A stretch of 5,166 nucleotides of DNA from Oscillospiraceae bacterium (lineage in GTDB: Bacteria > Bacillota > Clostridia > Oscillospirales > Ruminococcaceae). Numbering within the stretch: position 1 is the first letter of the stretch; every line of letters starts with the position of its first letter. A model generated the notes under the pieces. That model searched no databases. It worked only from the letters and a program-made list of their open reading frames with translations, and was not told the DNA's origin. Below are positions 1 through 5,090 of the stretch, piece after piece. The DNA lies in NCBI GenBank assembly GCA_003516865.1, contig DPBR01000051.1:1-5166 (forward strand), given 5' to 3'. The position numbers and the translations under genes are program-made.

Positions 1-16
1 CGCACTGCCCGCACTC

Positions 17-37
17 ATTGTCGGCAAAGCCGACAAT
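17..37. repeat. Palindrome, 9-bp arms
   Basis: ATTGTCGGC (17-25) and its exact complement (29-37) flank an AAA loop. It shares the CGGCAAAGC core with the palindrome at 62-94. No U tract follows on either strand. Confidence 0.85.
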
Positions 38-38
38 T

Positions 39-52
39 CGCACAGTTGTGCG
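39..52. repeat. Palindrome, short
   Basis: CGCACA (39-44) and TGTGCG (47-52) are inverted around GT, giving 5 or 6 bp depending on loop size. It lies 1 nt from the preceding palindrome, so the two could stack as adjacent hairpins. Confidence 0.7.
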
Positions 53-61
53 GATAGAAGT

Positions 62-94
62 GTTTTTTGCCTCGGCAAAGCTGAGGCAAAAAAC
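62..94. repeat. Palindrome, 15-bp arms with flanking T6/A6
   Basis: The arms run 62-76 and 80-94, with one G-T pair and an AAA loop. The outer part is T6 paired with A6 and the inner part is GCCTCGGC. On both strands the T tract precedes the hairpin and the A tract follows it, so it is not a standard terminator in either direction. Confidence 0.88.
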
Positions 95-104
95 GGATTT
101 AAAA

Positions 105-121
105 TGCCCGCTTCGCGGGCA
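105..121. repeat. Palindrome, 7-bp arms with TTC loop
   Basis: TGCCCGC (105-111) and GCGGGCA (115-121) flank TTC. On the minus strand it is followed by TTTTAAAT, so it might act as a weak terminator for leftward transcripts, but the T run is short. Confidence 0.75.
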
Positions 122-144
122 AATTCGATTTTTTCGACAGACTG

Positions 145-175
145 ACCGCCCGACTTAACATCGGGCGGTTTTTTT
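145..175 (+). terminator. Strong intrinsic terminator, plus strand
   Basis: A perfect 9-bp stem ACCGCCCGA (145-153) and TCGGGCGGT (161-169), with a 7-nt loop, is followed by an unbroken T7 tract (169-175). The T tract is on the plus strand, so it ends a transcript coming from outside the left edge, converging on the cyclophilin genes. Read on the minus strand the hairpin is followed by CAGTCTG, with no U tract, so it is not a classical terminator for the cysE operon. Confidence 0.88.
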
Positions 176-185
176 ATTCTAATTA

Positions 186-1040
186 TCACTTTTTCTTGCT
201 GCTTGAAGACGATTCAGGCTCAGGCGGAACATATTCCGAAATTCTGACGGAGCTTATGACGATATCCTCGACAGGCGCGGAAATTTCGCCCGTGTTGCTT
301 GTCGTAAGTTCAACGGAGCTGATTTTGTCCACAACGTCAAATCCCTCGTAAACCTGACCGAAAATCGTGTAATTTCCGTCCCAGAAAGGATAACCGCCCG
401 TTGTCGCGTACTTTGCGGCAACGTCCTCGGACGCCTTTTCAAACATTGCCGCCATATTATAATAATAAGCCGCGTAAGCGTTTAGGCTTTCTTTTTCCGG
501 GTCTTCGTCGGCGAGAGCCTTGGCGTTGGTTTCATATTCTTCCGCTTTCGCCTTCATTTTAGCGGGGTCGTAGCCGCTCAAATCCTGCGTTTTCTTGCAG
601 TTTACAATATAGAACTGCGTAGCAATCGAGCCGTTTGGATTCGCATAACCGAGCGCTCCGTAAAAATTGCGCGCGTCGGCGCTTGTTTCGGCTTCAAGCG
701 GCTTTCCGTCGTTAATCGCGGGTTTTCCGCCCGTTCCGTCGCCGTTTAGCGAGCCGCCCTGAATACAGCAGTCCTTAACGACGCGGTGAATTTTCAGCCC
801 GTCGTAATAACCCTCCTCGGCGAGCTTCACAAAGTTCTCGACGCCGTTCGGAGCAACGTCCGGAAGCAGTTTCGCCTTTATCACGCCGTAATTTTCAATC
901 GTAATTTCCGCGATTTTATCGCCCGCGGCAAACGTAACTTCGCCGATATTGCCCGGTTTTGCGCCGTTCGAGCAGCCGCAGAAGCAAGCCGCCGTTCCGA
1001 GCGCAAGAAGAACGCTTGCAATTTTCCTGAAAATCTTCAT
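186..1040 (-). CDS. Cyclophilin-type peptidyl-prolyl isomerase lipoprotein (second of tandem pair)
   Basis: A predicted secreted, membrane-anchored cyclophilin (284 aa) that would catalyse cis-trans isomerisation of X-Pro bonds outside the cytoplasm. The ATG at 1040 is preferred over an upstream TTG at 1070, because AAAGGA lies 7 nt before it and the protein then opens with a lipoprotein signal (MKIFRK, then a hydrophobic stretch). C23 (FCGC) is the likely lipidated Cys by alignment with its paralogue's FSGC; C19 (TAAC) is an alternative. The cyclophilin fold spans about residues 43-265. IHRV (R86 matches human CypA R55), IQGG (Q94 matches Q63) and TQFYI (142-146) are present, and WDGNYTIFG (220-228) is the C-terminal core. 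Two CypA active-site positions differ: F60 is C91 and H126 is Y224. An Ala/Glu/Tyr-rich helical insert (about 148-215) interrupts the core. The tail is PPEPES followed by Ser and Lys runs. The gene lies 35 nt after its paralogue, so it is probably last in the cysE operon. Family is secure; activity and substrates are inferred. Confidence 0.92.
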   Translation of the reverse strand: MKIFRKIASVLLALGTAACFCGCSNGAKPGNIGEVTFAAGDKIAEITIENYGVIKAKLLPDVAPNGVENFVKLAEEGYYDGLKIHRVVKDCCIQGGSLNGDGTGGKPAINDGKPLEAETSADARNFYGALGYANPNGSIATQFYIVNCKKTQDLSGYDPAKMKAKAEEYETNAKALADEDPEKESLNAYAAYYYNMAAMFEKASEDVAAKYATTGGYPFWDGNYTIFGQVYEGFDVVDKISSVELTTSNTGEISAPVEDIVISSVRISEYVPPEPESSSSSKKK

Positions 1041-1047
1041 AGCTTTG

Positions 1048-1053
1048 TCCTTT
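1048..1053 (-). promoter_or_regulatory. Ribosome binding site deciding the start of the second cyclophilin
   Basis: AAAGGA lies 7 nt upstream of the ATG at 1040. The longer in-frame alternative starts with TTG at 1070, has no comparable purine motif, and would put ten charged or polar residues before the signal peptide. The 1040 start is therefore preferred. Confidence 0.75.
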
Positions 1054-1075
1054 CTGTGAATGTCGGTCAACCGCG

Positions 1076-1942
1076 TTATTCAACTGTGAAAACTCTGATA
1101 TCCGAGATGATGATTTCATTAATGGGCTTTGATTGTTCACCCGAAGAATTGTTCTCAACCGTAACCGCCGAAATCGTATCAATCACGTCAAATCCCTCGA
1201 CGACTTGTCCGAAAACGGTATAATCGCCGTCGAGCTGCGGAGTTCCGCCCTTTTGGTTGTAGATATCCTTGACTTTTTCCGGAAACTTCTCATATTTGTC
1301 AATAAAATCCTGATAATACTCCTTGTATTGGGTGTAATAAGTGACAGCGTCGGAAACGCCCTCCGCCTTATATTTCGCAATAAGCTCGTCGCATTGAGAA
1401 ATAAGCTCTTTAAAGCCCTCAAATTCGCTGTCGAAAGCGTTCTGCGAGTTGTTGTTCACGATATAGAACTGCGTTGAGTTCTGACCGCCTGCGTTTGCGT
1501 AGCAGAGCGCGCCGTAGAAATGGCGCATATTGTCCGCTTTTTCAACGCCGAACGAGCCGCCGTTTACGAGGGCGTTGCCGCCTGTTCCGTCGCCGTTAAG
1601 CGAGCCGCCCTGAAACATAAACCCTTTCATAACGCGGTGAATGTTCTTGCCCTTATAATAGCCGCTTTCGCAGAGCTTTTGGAAGTTTTCGACTCCGACG
1701 GGAGCGGCTTCGGGAAAGAGCTTCGCCTTAATCGTTCCGAAATTCTTAATTTCAATCTCGGCAGCAAGGTCGCCCTTATTAAGCGTAACCTCGTCGATAT
1801 TTCCGCCGCTGACGTCTGTGATTTGGCTGCTTGAGCCGGAATTTTCACCGCTTGCGCCGTTATTGTCCGCGCAGCCCGAAAAGAGCGCTCCCACGGCGAC
1901 AGCCGCGCTGATAATCAAACATTTTATTCTGATATTTTTCAT
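1076..1942 (-). CDS. Cyclophilin-type peptidyl-prolyl isomerase lipoprotein (first of tandem pair)
   Basis: A predicted secreted, lipid-anchored peptidyl-prolyl isomerase of 288 aa. The ATG at 1942 is chosen because GAGG lies 6 nt before it and the product then has a compact lipoprotein signal: MKNIRIK, a hydrophobic core, then FSGC with C24 lipidated. An in-frame ATG at 1954 overlaps the cysS stop as ATGA and remains possible. A Gly/Ser/Asn-rich linker (about 25-48) leads into the cyclophilin domain (about 58-285). IHRV (R103 = CypA R55), GFMFQGG (F108 and Q111 = CypA F60 and Q63), TQFYIVN (157-163) and LDGDYTVFG (237-245) are all visible. CypA H126 is replaced by Y241 and W121 by Q236. Like its neighbour it carries a long helical insert, about residues 165-231, rich in Tyr, Lys and Glu. 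It keeps more of the classical active site than its paralogue. The pair looks like an old tandem duplication. Its closeness to cysS implies co-transcription from the T-box promoter. Confidence 0.93.
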   Translation of the reverse strand: MKNIRIKCLIISAAVAVGALFSGCADNNGASGENSGSSSQITDVSGGNIDEVTLNKGDLAAEIEIKNFGTIKAKLFPEAAPVGVENFQKLCESGYYKGKNIHRVMKGFMFQGGSLNGDGTGGNALVNGGSFGVEKADNMRHFYGALCYANAGGQNSTQFYIVNNNSQNAFDSEFEGFKELISQCDELIAKYKAEGVSDAVTYYTQYKEYYQDFIDKYEKFPEKVKDIYNQKGGTPQLDGDYTVFGQVVEGFDVIDTISAVTVENNSSGEQSKPINEIIISDIRVFTVE

Positions 1943-1950
1943 ACAAAACC

Positions 1951-3342
1951 TCATTTTTTCTTTAAAACAGTACCCTGCTTTGTTTCCTCAACGACGTAAC
2001 CCATTTCGGTGATTTTATTTCTGAGTTCGTCCGCGAGCGCGAAGTTCTTTTCCTTGCGGGCAGCCGTGCGCTGTTCAACAAGCGCCTTGACGTCCTCCGG
2101 AATTTCGTCGTTATTCTTATTATATAACAAACCGAGTACGTTTGTCAATGCCAAAAATTCGTCCGAATAAGCCTTGATATCGCCCTTGGTGATTTCGGGC
2201 GAAGAAACGGCGGTGTTAATCTTTCTGACAAGCTCGAAAACGGCGGCGATTGCGTCCGCGGTGTTGAAATCATCGTCCATCGCGCGGCAGAATTCCTCTC
2301 GCGCCTCCTTGATTTCATTCAGCGTATTTTCGCCCGCCACGCCGTCCTTGGCGTTGGGGAGAGTGCGCTCCATAAGCTCCTTGCAGTTGTACAGACGGGT
2401 AAGCGCCGACTTGCAGCTTTCGATAACCTCGACCGTGTAGTTAAGCTGACTTCTGTAATGCACGGAAAGGAGCATAAATCTGATAGGCTCATAGCCGAAT
2501 TCCTTTGCCATATCGCGGACGAGGAAGAAGTTGCCCGCGGATTTGGACATTTTTTTGTTATCGACATTGAGCATACCGTTATGCATCCAGATATTCGCGA
2601 GAGCGCAGCCTGTCGCACATTCGCTCTGCGCGATTTCATTCTCGTGGTGCGGGAAAATGAGGTCTGCGCCGCCGCCGTGGATATCGATTGTATCGCCGAT
2701 ATAATGGCGCGACATTGCCGAACATTCGATATGCCAGCCGGGTCTGCCCTTTCCGAAAGGCGAATCCCAATAAGGCTCGCCGGGCTTTGCGGCTTTCCAC
2801 ACGGCGAAATCCATCGGGTCGCGCTTTTTCTCGCCGACTTCGATGCGCGCGCCCGCCTTGAGGTCGTCAAGCGGCTGATGCGAAAGCTTGCCGTAAGCGG
2901 GGAATTTCGCGGTTTCAAAGTAAACGTCGCCGTCCGCTTCATACGCGTAGCCCTTCTCAACGAGCGTTTTCACGATATCGATAATAATATCCATATTCTC
3001 GGTAACCTTCGGGTGAACGTCGGCTCTGCGAACATTCAGACCCTCCGCGTCTATGAAATATTCCTTGATAGCGTTCTCGGAAACCTCCGTGGCGGTTTTG
3101 CCAAGCTCGTTCGCCTTTCTGATGATTTTATCGTCAACATCTGTGAAATTCTGAACATAAAAAACCTTGTATCCCCTGAATTCAAGGTAACGGCGAAGCG
3201 CGTCAAAAACGCAGAGCGCGCGCGCGTTTCCGATATGAATGAGGTTGTAAACCGTAGGACCGCAGCAATAAATCTTGACTGTGCCTTCGGTAATCGGTTT
3301 AAGCTCCTCTTTTTTTCGCGTCATTGTGTTGTAGATTTTCAT
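1951..3342 (-). CDS. cysS: Cysteinyl-tRNA synthetase
   Basis: Class I aminoacyl-tRNA synthetase that attaches cysteine to tRNA-Cys in the cytoplasm. The product is 463 aa, close to the 461 aa of E. coli CysRS. The start at 3342 is fixed by AAAGGAG (3349-3355) with a 6-nt spacer; an in-frame ATG at 3363 lies inside cysE and lacks this support. The HIGH motif is HIGN (36-39) and the second signature is KMSKS (264-268). The zinc ligands used by the family to select cysteine are all present by position: C27 (in CCGPT), C207 (in GWHIECSAM), H232 and E236 (in FPHHENEIAQS). The helical tRNA-binding region lies around residues 345-405 (DDDFNTADAI). The tail ends in KKK. Only 1 nt separates the cysE stop from this ATG, and the ribosome binding site lies within the cysE coding sequence, so translation is probably coupled. 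No key residue is missing. Confidence 0.98.
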   Translation of the reverse strand: MKIYNTMTRKKEELKPITEGTVKIYCCGPTVYNLIHIGNARALCVFDALRRYLEFRGYKVFYVQNFTDVDDKIIRKANELGKTATEVSENAIKEYFIDAEGLNVRRADVHPKVTENMDIIIDIVKTLVEKGYAYEADGDVYFETAKFPAYGKLSHQPLDDLKAGARIEVGEKKRDPMDFAVWKAAKPGEPYWDSPFGKGRPGWHIECSAMSRHYIGDTIDIHGGGADLIFPHHENEIAQSECATGCALANIWMHNGMLNVDNKKMSKSAGNFFLVRDMAKEFGYEPIRFMLLSVHYRSQLNYTVEVIESCKSALTRLYNCKELMERTLPNAKDGVAGENTLNEIKEAREEFCRAMDDDFNTADAIAAVFELVRKINTAVSSPEITKGDIKAYSDEFLALTNVLGLLYNKNNDEIPEDVKALVEQRTAARKEKNFALADELRNKITEMGYVVEETKQGTVLKKK

Positions 3343-3343
3343 T

Positions 3344-4024
3344 TTATTCTCCTTTATCAGCATTTTCTTTCTTTAATTTATCAAGTTCCGTCTGAAGCTC
3401 ATCTACGCGGTTTTCGAGCTTTTCGATAAGCATAAGGTGCTTGCACATAATCTCGGACACGGGGTCGGGAATGTGAATCTGGTCGAGGTCGCTGTTGGTG
3501 ATACGCATGCCGTCCCGCTTGACAACACGCGCGGGGACGCCGACGGCGGTGCAGTTCGGGGGAACTTCTTCGAGAACGACGGCGTTTGCGGCGATTTTCG
3601 AGTTATCGCCGATTTTGAACGGACCGAGAACTCTCGCTCCCGAACCGACAAGAACATTATTTCCGAGGGTCGGGTGACGCTTGCCGACGTCTTTTCCCGT
3701 ACCGCCGAGCGTTACGTTCTGATAAAGCGTGCAGTTGTCGCCGATTTCGGTAGTTTCGCCGATAACGACGCCCGCGCCGTGGTCGATGAACAGACCCTTG
3801 CCGATTTTGGCGCCGGGGTGAATTTCGATGCCGGTTTTATGGCGTGAACGCTGAGAAATCCAGCGCGCGATAAAAAAGTGACCGCGCTCGTAAAACCAGT
3901 GCGCGCGGCGATAGCTGCGGACCGCCTTGTAGGACGGGTACAGGAAAATAACCTCCCAGCCCGACCGCACAGCGGGGTCGCGCGCCTTTATGGACGCAAT
4001 TTCTTCTTTAATCTTGTCAAACAT
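3344..4024 (-). CDS. cysE: Serine O-acetyltransferase, short Gram-positive type
   Basis: Transfers acetyl from acetyl-CoA to L-serine, giving O-acetylserine, the substrate of cysteine synthase. The product is 226 aa from the ATG at 4024, preceded by GGAG 5 nt upstream just after the T-box terminator. It lacks most of the long N-terminal helical domain of the 273-aa E. coli enzyme, as do Bacillus-type CysE proteins. The left-handed beta-helix of hexapeptide repeats covers about residues 64-170, with GIEIHPGAKIG, IDHGAGVVIGET, NVTLGGTGK, KRHP (115-118) and GVPARVV. H82 in IDH corresponds to the catalytic His158 of E. coli, and E67 sits at the Asp143 position, as in other GIEIHP forms. The C-terminus (about 199-222) is a Leu/Glu/Lys heptad segment, a probable short coiled coil. 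It ends in DKGE rather than the terminal Ile that E. coli CysE inserts into CysK, so that mode of complex formation is unlikely. First gene of the T-box operon. Confidence 0.97.
   Translation of the reverse strand: MFDKIKEEIASIKARDPAVRSGWEVIFLYPSYKAVRSYRRAHWFYERGHFFIARWISQRSRHKTGIEIHPGAKIGKGLFIDHGAGVVIGETTEIGDNCTLYQNVTLGGTGKDVGKRHPTLGNNVLVGSGARVLGPFKIGDNSKIAANAVVLEEVPPNCTAVGVPARVVKRDGMRITNSDLDQIHIPDPVSEIMCKHLMLIEKLENRVDELQTELDKLKKENADKGE
3349..3355 (-). promoter_or_regulatory. Ribosome binding site of cysS inside the cysE 3' end
   Basis: AAAGGAG lies 6 nt before the cysS ATG at 3342 and is entirely within the last codons of cysE. It decides the cysS start and suggests translational coupling between the two genes. 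Confidence 0.85.
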
Positions 4025-4033
4025 AGCTTCTCC

Positions 4034-4072
4034 AAAAAACAATAAAAGCCCTCGTACCAACGGCACGAAGGC
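4034..4072 (-). terminator. T-box leader intrinsic terminator upstream of cysE
   Basis: In the minus-strand RNA, GCCTTCGTGCC (4072-4062) pairs over 11 bp, with two G-U pairs, with GGTACGAGGGC (4058-4048) across a GTT loop. A T-rich tract (4047-4034) follows. The 5' arm shares CGCCTTCG with the antiterminator, so the two structures exclude each other. When uncharged tRNA does not stabilise the antiterminator, transcription should stop here before cysE. Confidence 0.92.
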
Positions 4073-4280
4073 GTTAACTAACGCGGTTCCACTTCGCTTC
4101 GGAAGCGGTTTTGCAAAACGGCTTCCCTCATTTTTCCTTAACGCGGAGAACGGGTCTGCATTTCCTCAGACCGGCTGAACGACCGCACTTCACCGCCAAA
4201 AGCTCCGCGCTCTCACCTGCCGCGCGGCTCTCTGAAGCCAAAAAACGGTTACTCTTGCCGTATAAACGCCTTTATACATT
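4034..4280 (-). promoter_or_regulatory. T-box riboswitch leader, tRNA-Cys responsive
   Basis: The leader senses uncharged tRNA by pairing and then lets transcription continue into cysE-cysS. The core T-box motif AAGTGGAACCGCG lies at 4094-4082. The antiterminator can be drawn completely: CGAAG (4096-4092), a 7-nt bulge TGGAACC (4091-4085), GCG (4084-4082), an 8-nt loop (4081-4074), then CGC and CTTCG closing both helices. The bulge begins UGGA, which would pair with a tRNA 3' end UCCA; bacterial tRNA-Cys has U73. A candidate specifier UGC (4187-4185), a Cys codon, sits in GTGAAGTGCGG, which resembles the usual GAA-NNN-purine specifier-loop context. A distal Stem I hairpin is formed by CCGCGC (4227-4222) and GCGCGG (4210-4205), with GGTGAGA in its loop. 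Two further hairpins lie before the antiterminator, GGTCTG/CAGACC and 4126-4101. The transcription start is inferred. The T-box class is near certain; Cys specificity rests on specifier, discriminator match and downstream genes together. Confidence 0.95.
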
Positions 4281-4286
4281 TATATT

Positions 4287-4315
4287 ATTATACACTATTC
4301 CAAAGGATTTTTCAA
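4287..4315 (-). promoter_or_regulatory. Sigma-A type promoter of the cysE operon
   Basis: TTGAAA (4315-4310) and a perfect TATAAT (4292-4287) are separated by exactly 17 nt. Initiation would fall near 4280, which matches the upstream limit of the T-box leader. The matches are close to the vegetative sigma consensus, so control is probably mostly by T-box antitermination rather than at initiation. Confidence 0.88.
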
Positions 4316-4327
4316 GCGTTTTTCCGT

Positions 4328-4357
4328 AAAAAATCCGCGTGAAAACGCAATTTTTTT
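4328..4357 (-). terminator. Probable intrinsic terminator after the repeat-protein gene
   Basis: Just after the stop at 4365, the minus strand has an A7 tract, a hairpin TTGCGT/ACGCGG (4350-4335, two G-U pairs, TTTC loop), one A, then a T6 tract. The A and T tracts can extend the stem. The GC part is short, so strength is uncertain. It separates this gene from the cysE promoter. Confidence 0.55.
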
Positions 4358-4364
4358 GTACACT

Positions 4365-5075
4365 TTATCCTAACAGCACAAAAACGAGCGCCAAAATCAG
4401 CTTTGAATCGGCTTTTTCGCTCATCAGAATAAAAATCAGCCCCGCAAGAATTATGAAATCCTTGTCGGCGAAAGGCTGATAAGACGAACCCGTAAAAATG
4501 CCGTTTTTGCAGTCTTTTGCAGTAAAATTTGCGTCGTTTTGCAGTCTTTTGCAGCCGTTTTTTTCGGCGGTTTCGGACGTTTTTCCGCATTTTTTGCCGT
4601 TTTCGCAGTGGAAATAACCCGAATTTTCCGAAAAATTACGCGGATTTTTTGAACAATTTTCATTCGGACTTTGAGAAAATTTTTCGCGGAAATTACCCGA
4701 TTTTTCCGAGAGATTTTTGCTTGACAAATTATCAAAATTATCTGCAAAATCGTCCGAATTATCAAAGCGATTTTCGGGTATTTTTCTGCGGAAATTATCC
4801 GAATTTCTTATGCAATTTTCGCGTGAAAATCCCCCTGAATTGTCCGCAAAATCGTCTGAATTTTTCAAGTTATTTCCGCACAATTTTTTGCGGAAAATAT
4901 CCGAATTATCAGAGCAATTTTCGCGTGATTTTTCGGGCATTTTTTCACGGAAATTATTGCATTTTTCGGCGCAATTTTCCGAGGTGTTTTCACGGTAGTT
5001 TTTAACGTTAATTCCGCGAGAATTATAATCGTCCACAGCCTTATACAATGCCGATTGAGCGGTACTCCACACCAT
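4365..5075 (-). CDS. Asn/Ser/Cys-rich repeat protein with hydrophobic C-terminal tail, function unknown
   Basis: I do not recognise this 236-aa protein. The N-terminus (1-26, MVWSTAQSALYKAVDDY) is ordinary and shows no signal peptide. Residues 34-158 are a degenerate repeat of about 34 aa: a partial copy (34-52), two full copies in exact register (53-86 and 87-120) and a longer diverged copy (121-158). Its pattern is roughly N-C-x3-S-x2-F-R-x-K, then NSDDFADN, then F-S-x-E. A Lys/Asn/Cys linker follows (159-200). The end (206-236) has two hydrophobic stretches, FIILAGLIFILM and LILALVFVLL, separated by SEKADSK, which could be two short membrane segments or a hairpin. About ten Cys residues are spread through it. 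Translation is supported by AGGGGGG 7 nt before the ATG. Within NSDDFADN the two full copies differ at three bases, all synonymous in this frame. Several other frames here are also open because the composition lacks stop triplets, so openness alone proves nothing. A membrane-associated or spore-related role is possible but unsupported. Confidence 0.72.
   Translation of the reverse strand: MVWSTAQSALYKAVDDYNSRGINVKNYRENTSENCAEKCNNFREKMPEKSRENCSDNSDIFRKKLCGNNLKNSDDFADNSGGFSRENCIRNSDNFRRKIPENRFDNSDDFADNFDNLSSKNLSEKSGNFREKFSQSPNENCSKNPRNFSENSGYFHCENGKKCGKTSETAEKNGCKRLQNDANFTAKDCKNGIFTGSSYQPFADKDFIILAGLIFILMSEKADSKLILALVFVLLG
4505..4554. repeat. 18-bp exact direct repeat, two copies 32 bp apart
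   Basis: TTTTGCAGTCTTTTGCAG occurs at 4505-4522 and again at 4537-4554. Each copy is itself two TTTTGCAG units. The 32-bp offset is not a multiple of three, so the copies are read in different frames within the linker (about residues 174-190) of the repeat protein. Confidence 0.9.
4602..4976 (-). repeat. Tandem coding repeat with 102-bp period
   Basis: Units in reading order are 4976-4920 (partial), 4919-4818, 4817-4716 and 4715-4602 (diverged, 114 bp). The two full units are exactly 102 bp (34 codons) each. CAATTTTCGCGTGA at 4813-4826 recurs at 4915-4928, exactly 102 bp away. Units are degenerate, so this looks like an old expansion rather than a recent one. Confidence 0.85.
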
Positions 5076-5082
5076 AATATTA

Positions 5083-5089
5083 CCCCCCT
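5083..5089 (-). promoter_or_regulatory. Ribosome binding site of the repeat-protein gene
   Basis: AGGGGGG lies 7 nt before the ATG at 5075, a purine-rich variant of AGGAGG at ideal spacing. It is the main evidence that this low-complexity frame is translated from this start. No convincing promoter is visible between here and the window edge. Confidence 0.7.
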
Positions 5090-5090
5090 A

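Noticed and set aside
17..121. CRISPR array suggested by regularly placed hairpins
   Set aside because: The palindromes differ in sequence and spacing; there are no identical direct repeats with unique spacers.
786..1223. A plus-strand open frame across the junction of the two cyclophilin genes
   Set aside because: It is antisense to two well-supported genes and has no recognisable domain.
2458..3429. A long plus-strand open frame of 323 codons opposite cysS
   Set aside because: cysS on the minus strand has every catalytic motif and full length. The plus frame is its antisense shadow with no recognisable features.
4101..4126. The hairpin GGAAGC/GCTTCC as a separate terminator
   Set aside because: No U tract follows. 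Its position just before the antiterminator fits a T-box Stem III.
4111..4329. A 72-codon plus-strand open frame over the leader
   Set aside because: The region is fully explained by the promoter and T-box RNA on the minus strand.
4602..4976. CRISPR-like or replication-iteron reading of the 102-bp repeats
   Set aside because: The units are degenerate, in frame and contiguous, with synonymous differences, which fits a protein repeat better.
4529..5005. A 158-codon plus-strand open frame antiparallel to the repeat gene, rich in Phe/Asn/Arg, plus a 93-codon one at 4717-4998
   Set aside because: They mirror the low-complexity minus-strand gene, which lacks triplets that would give stops on the opposite strand. 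I saw no ribosome binding site or domain, and the synonymous pattern favours the minus frame.
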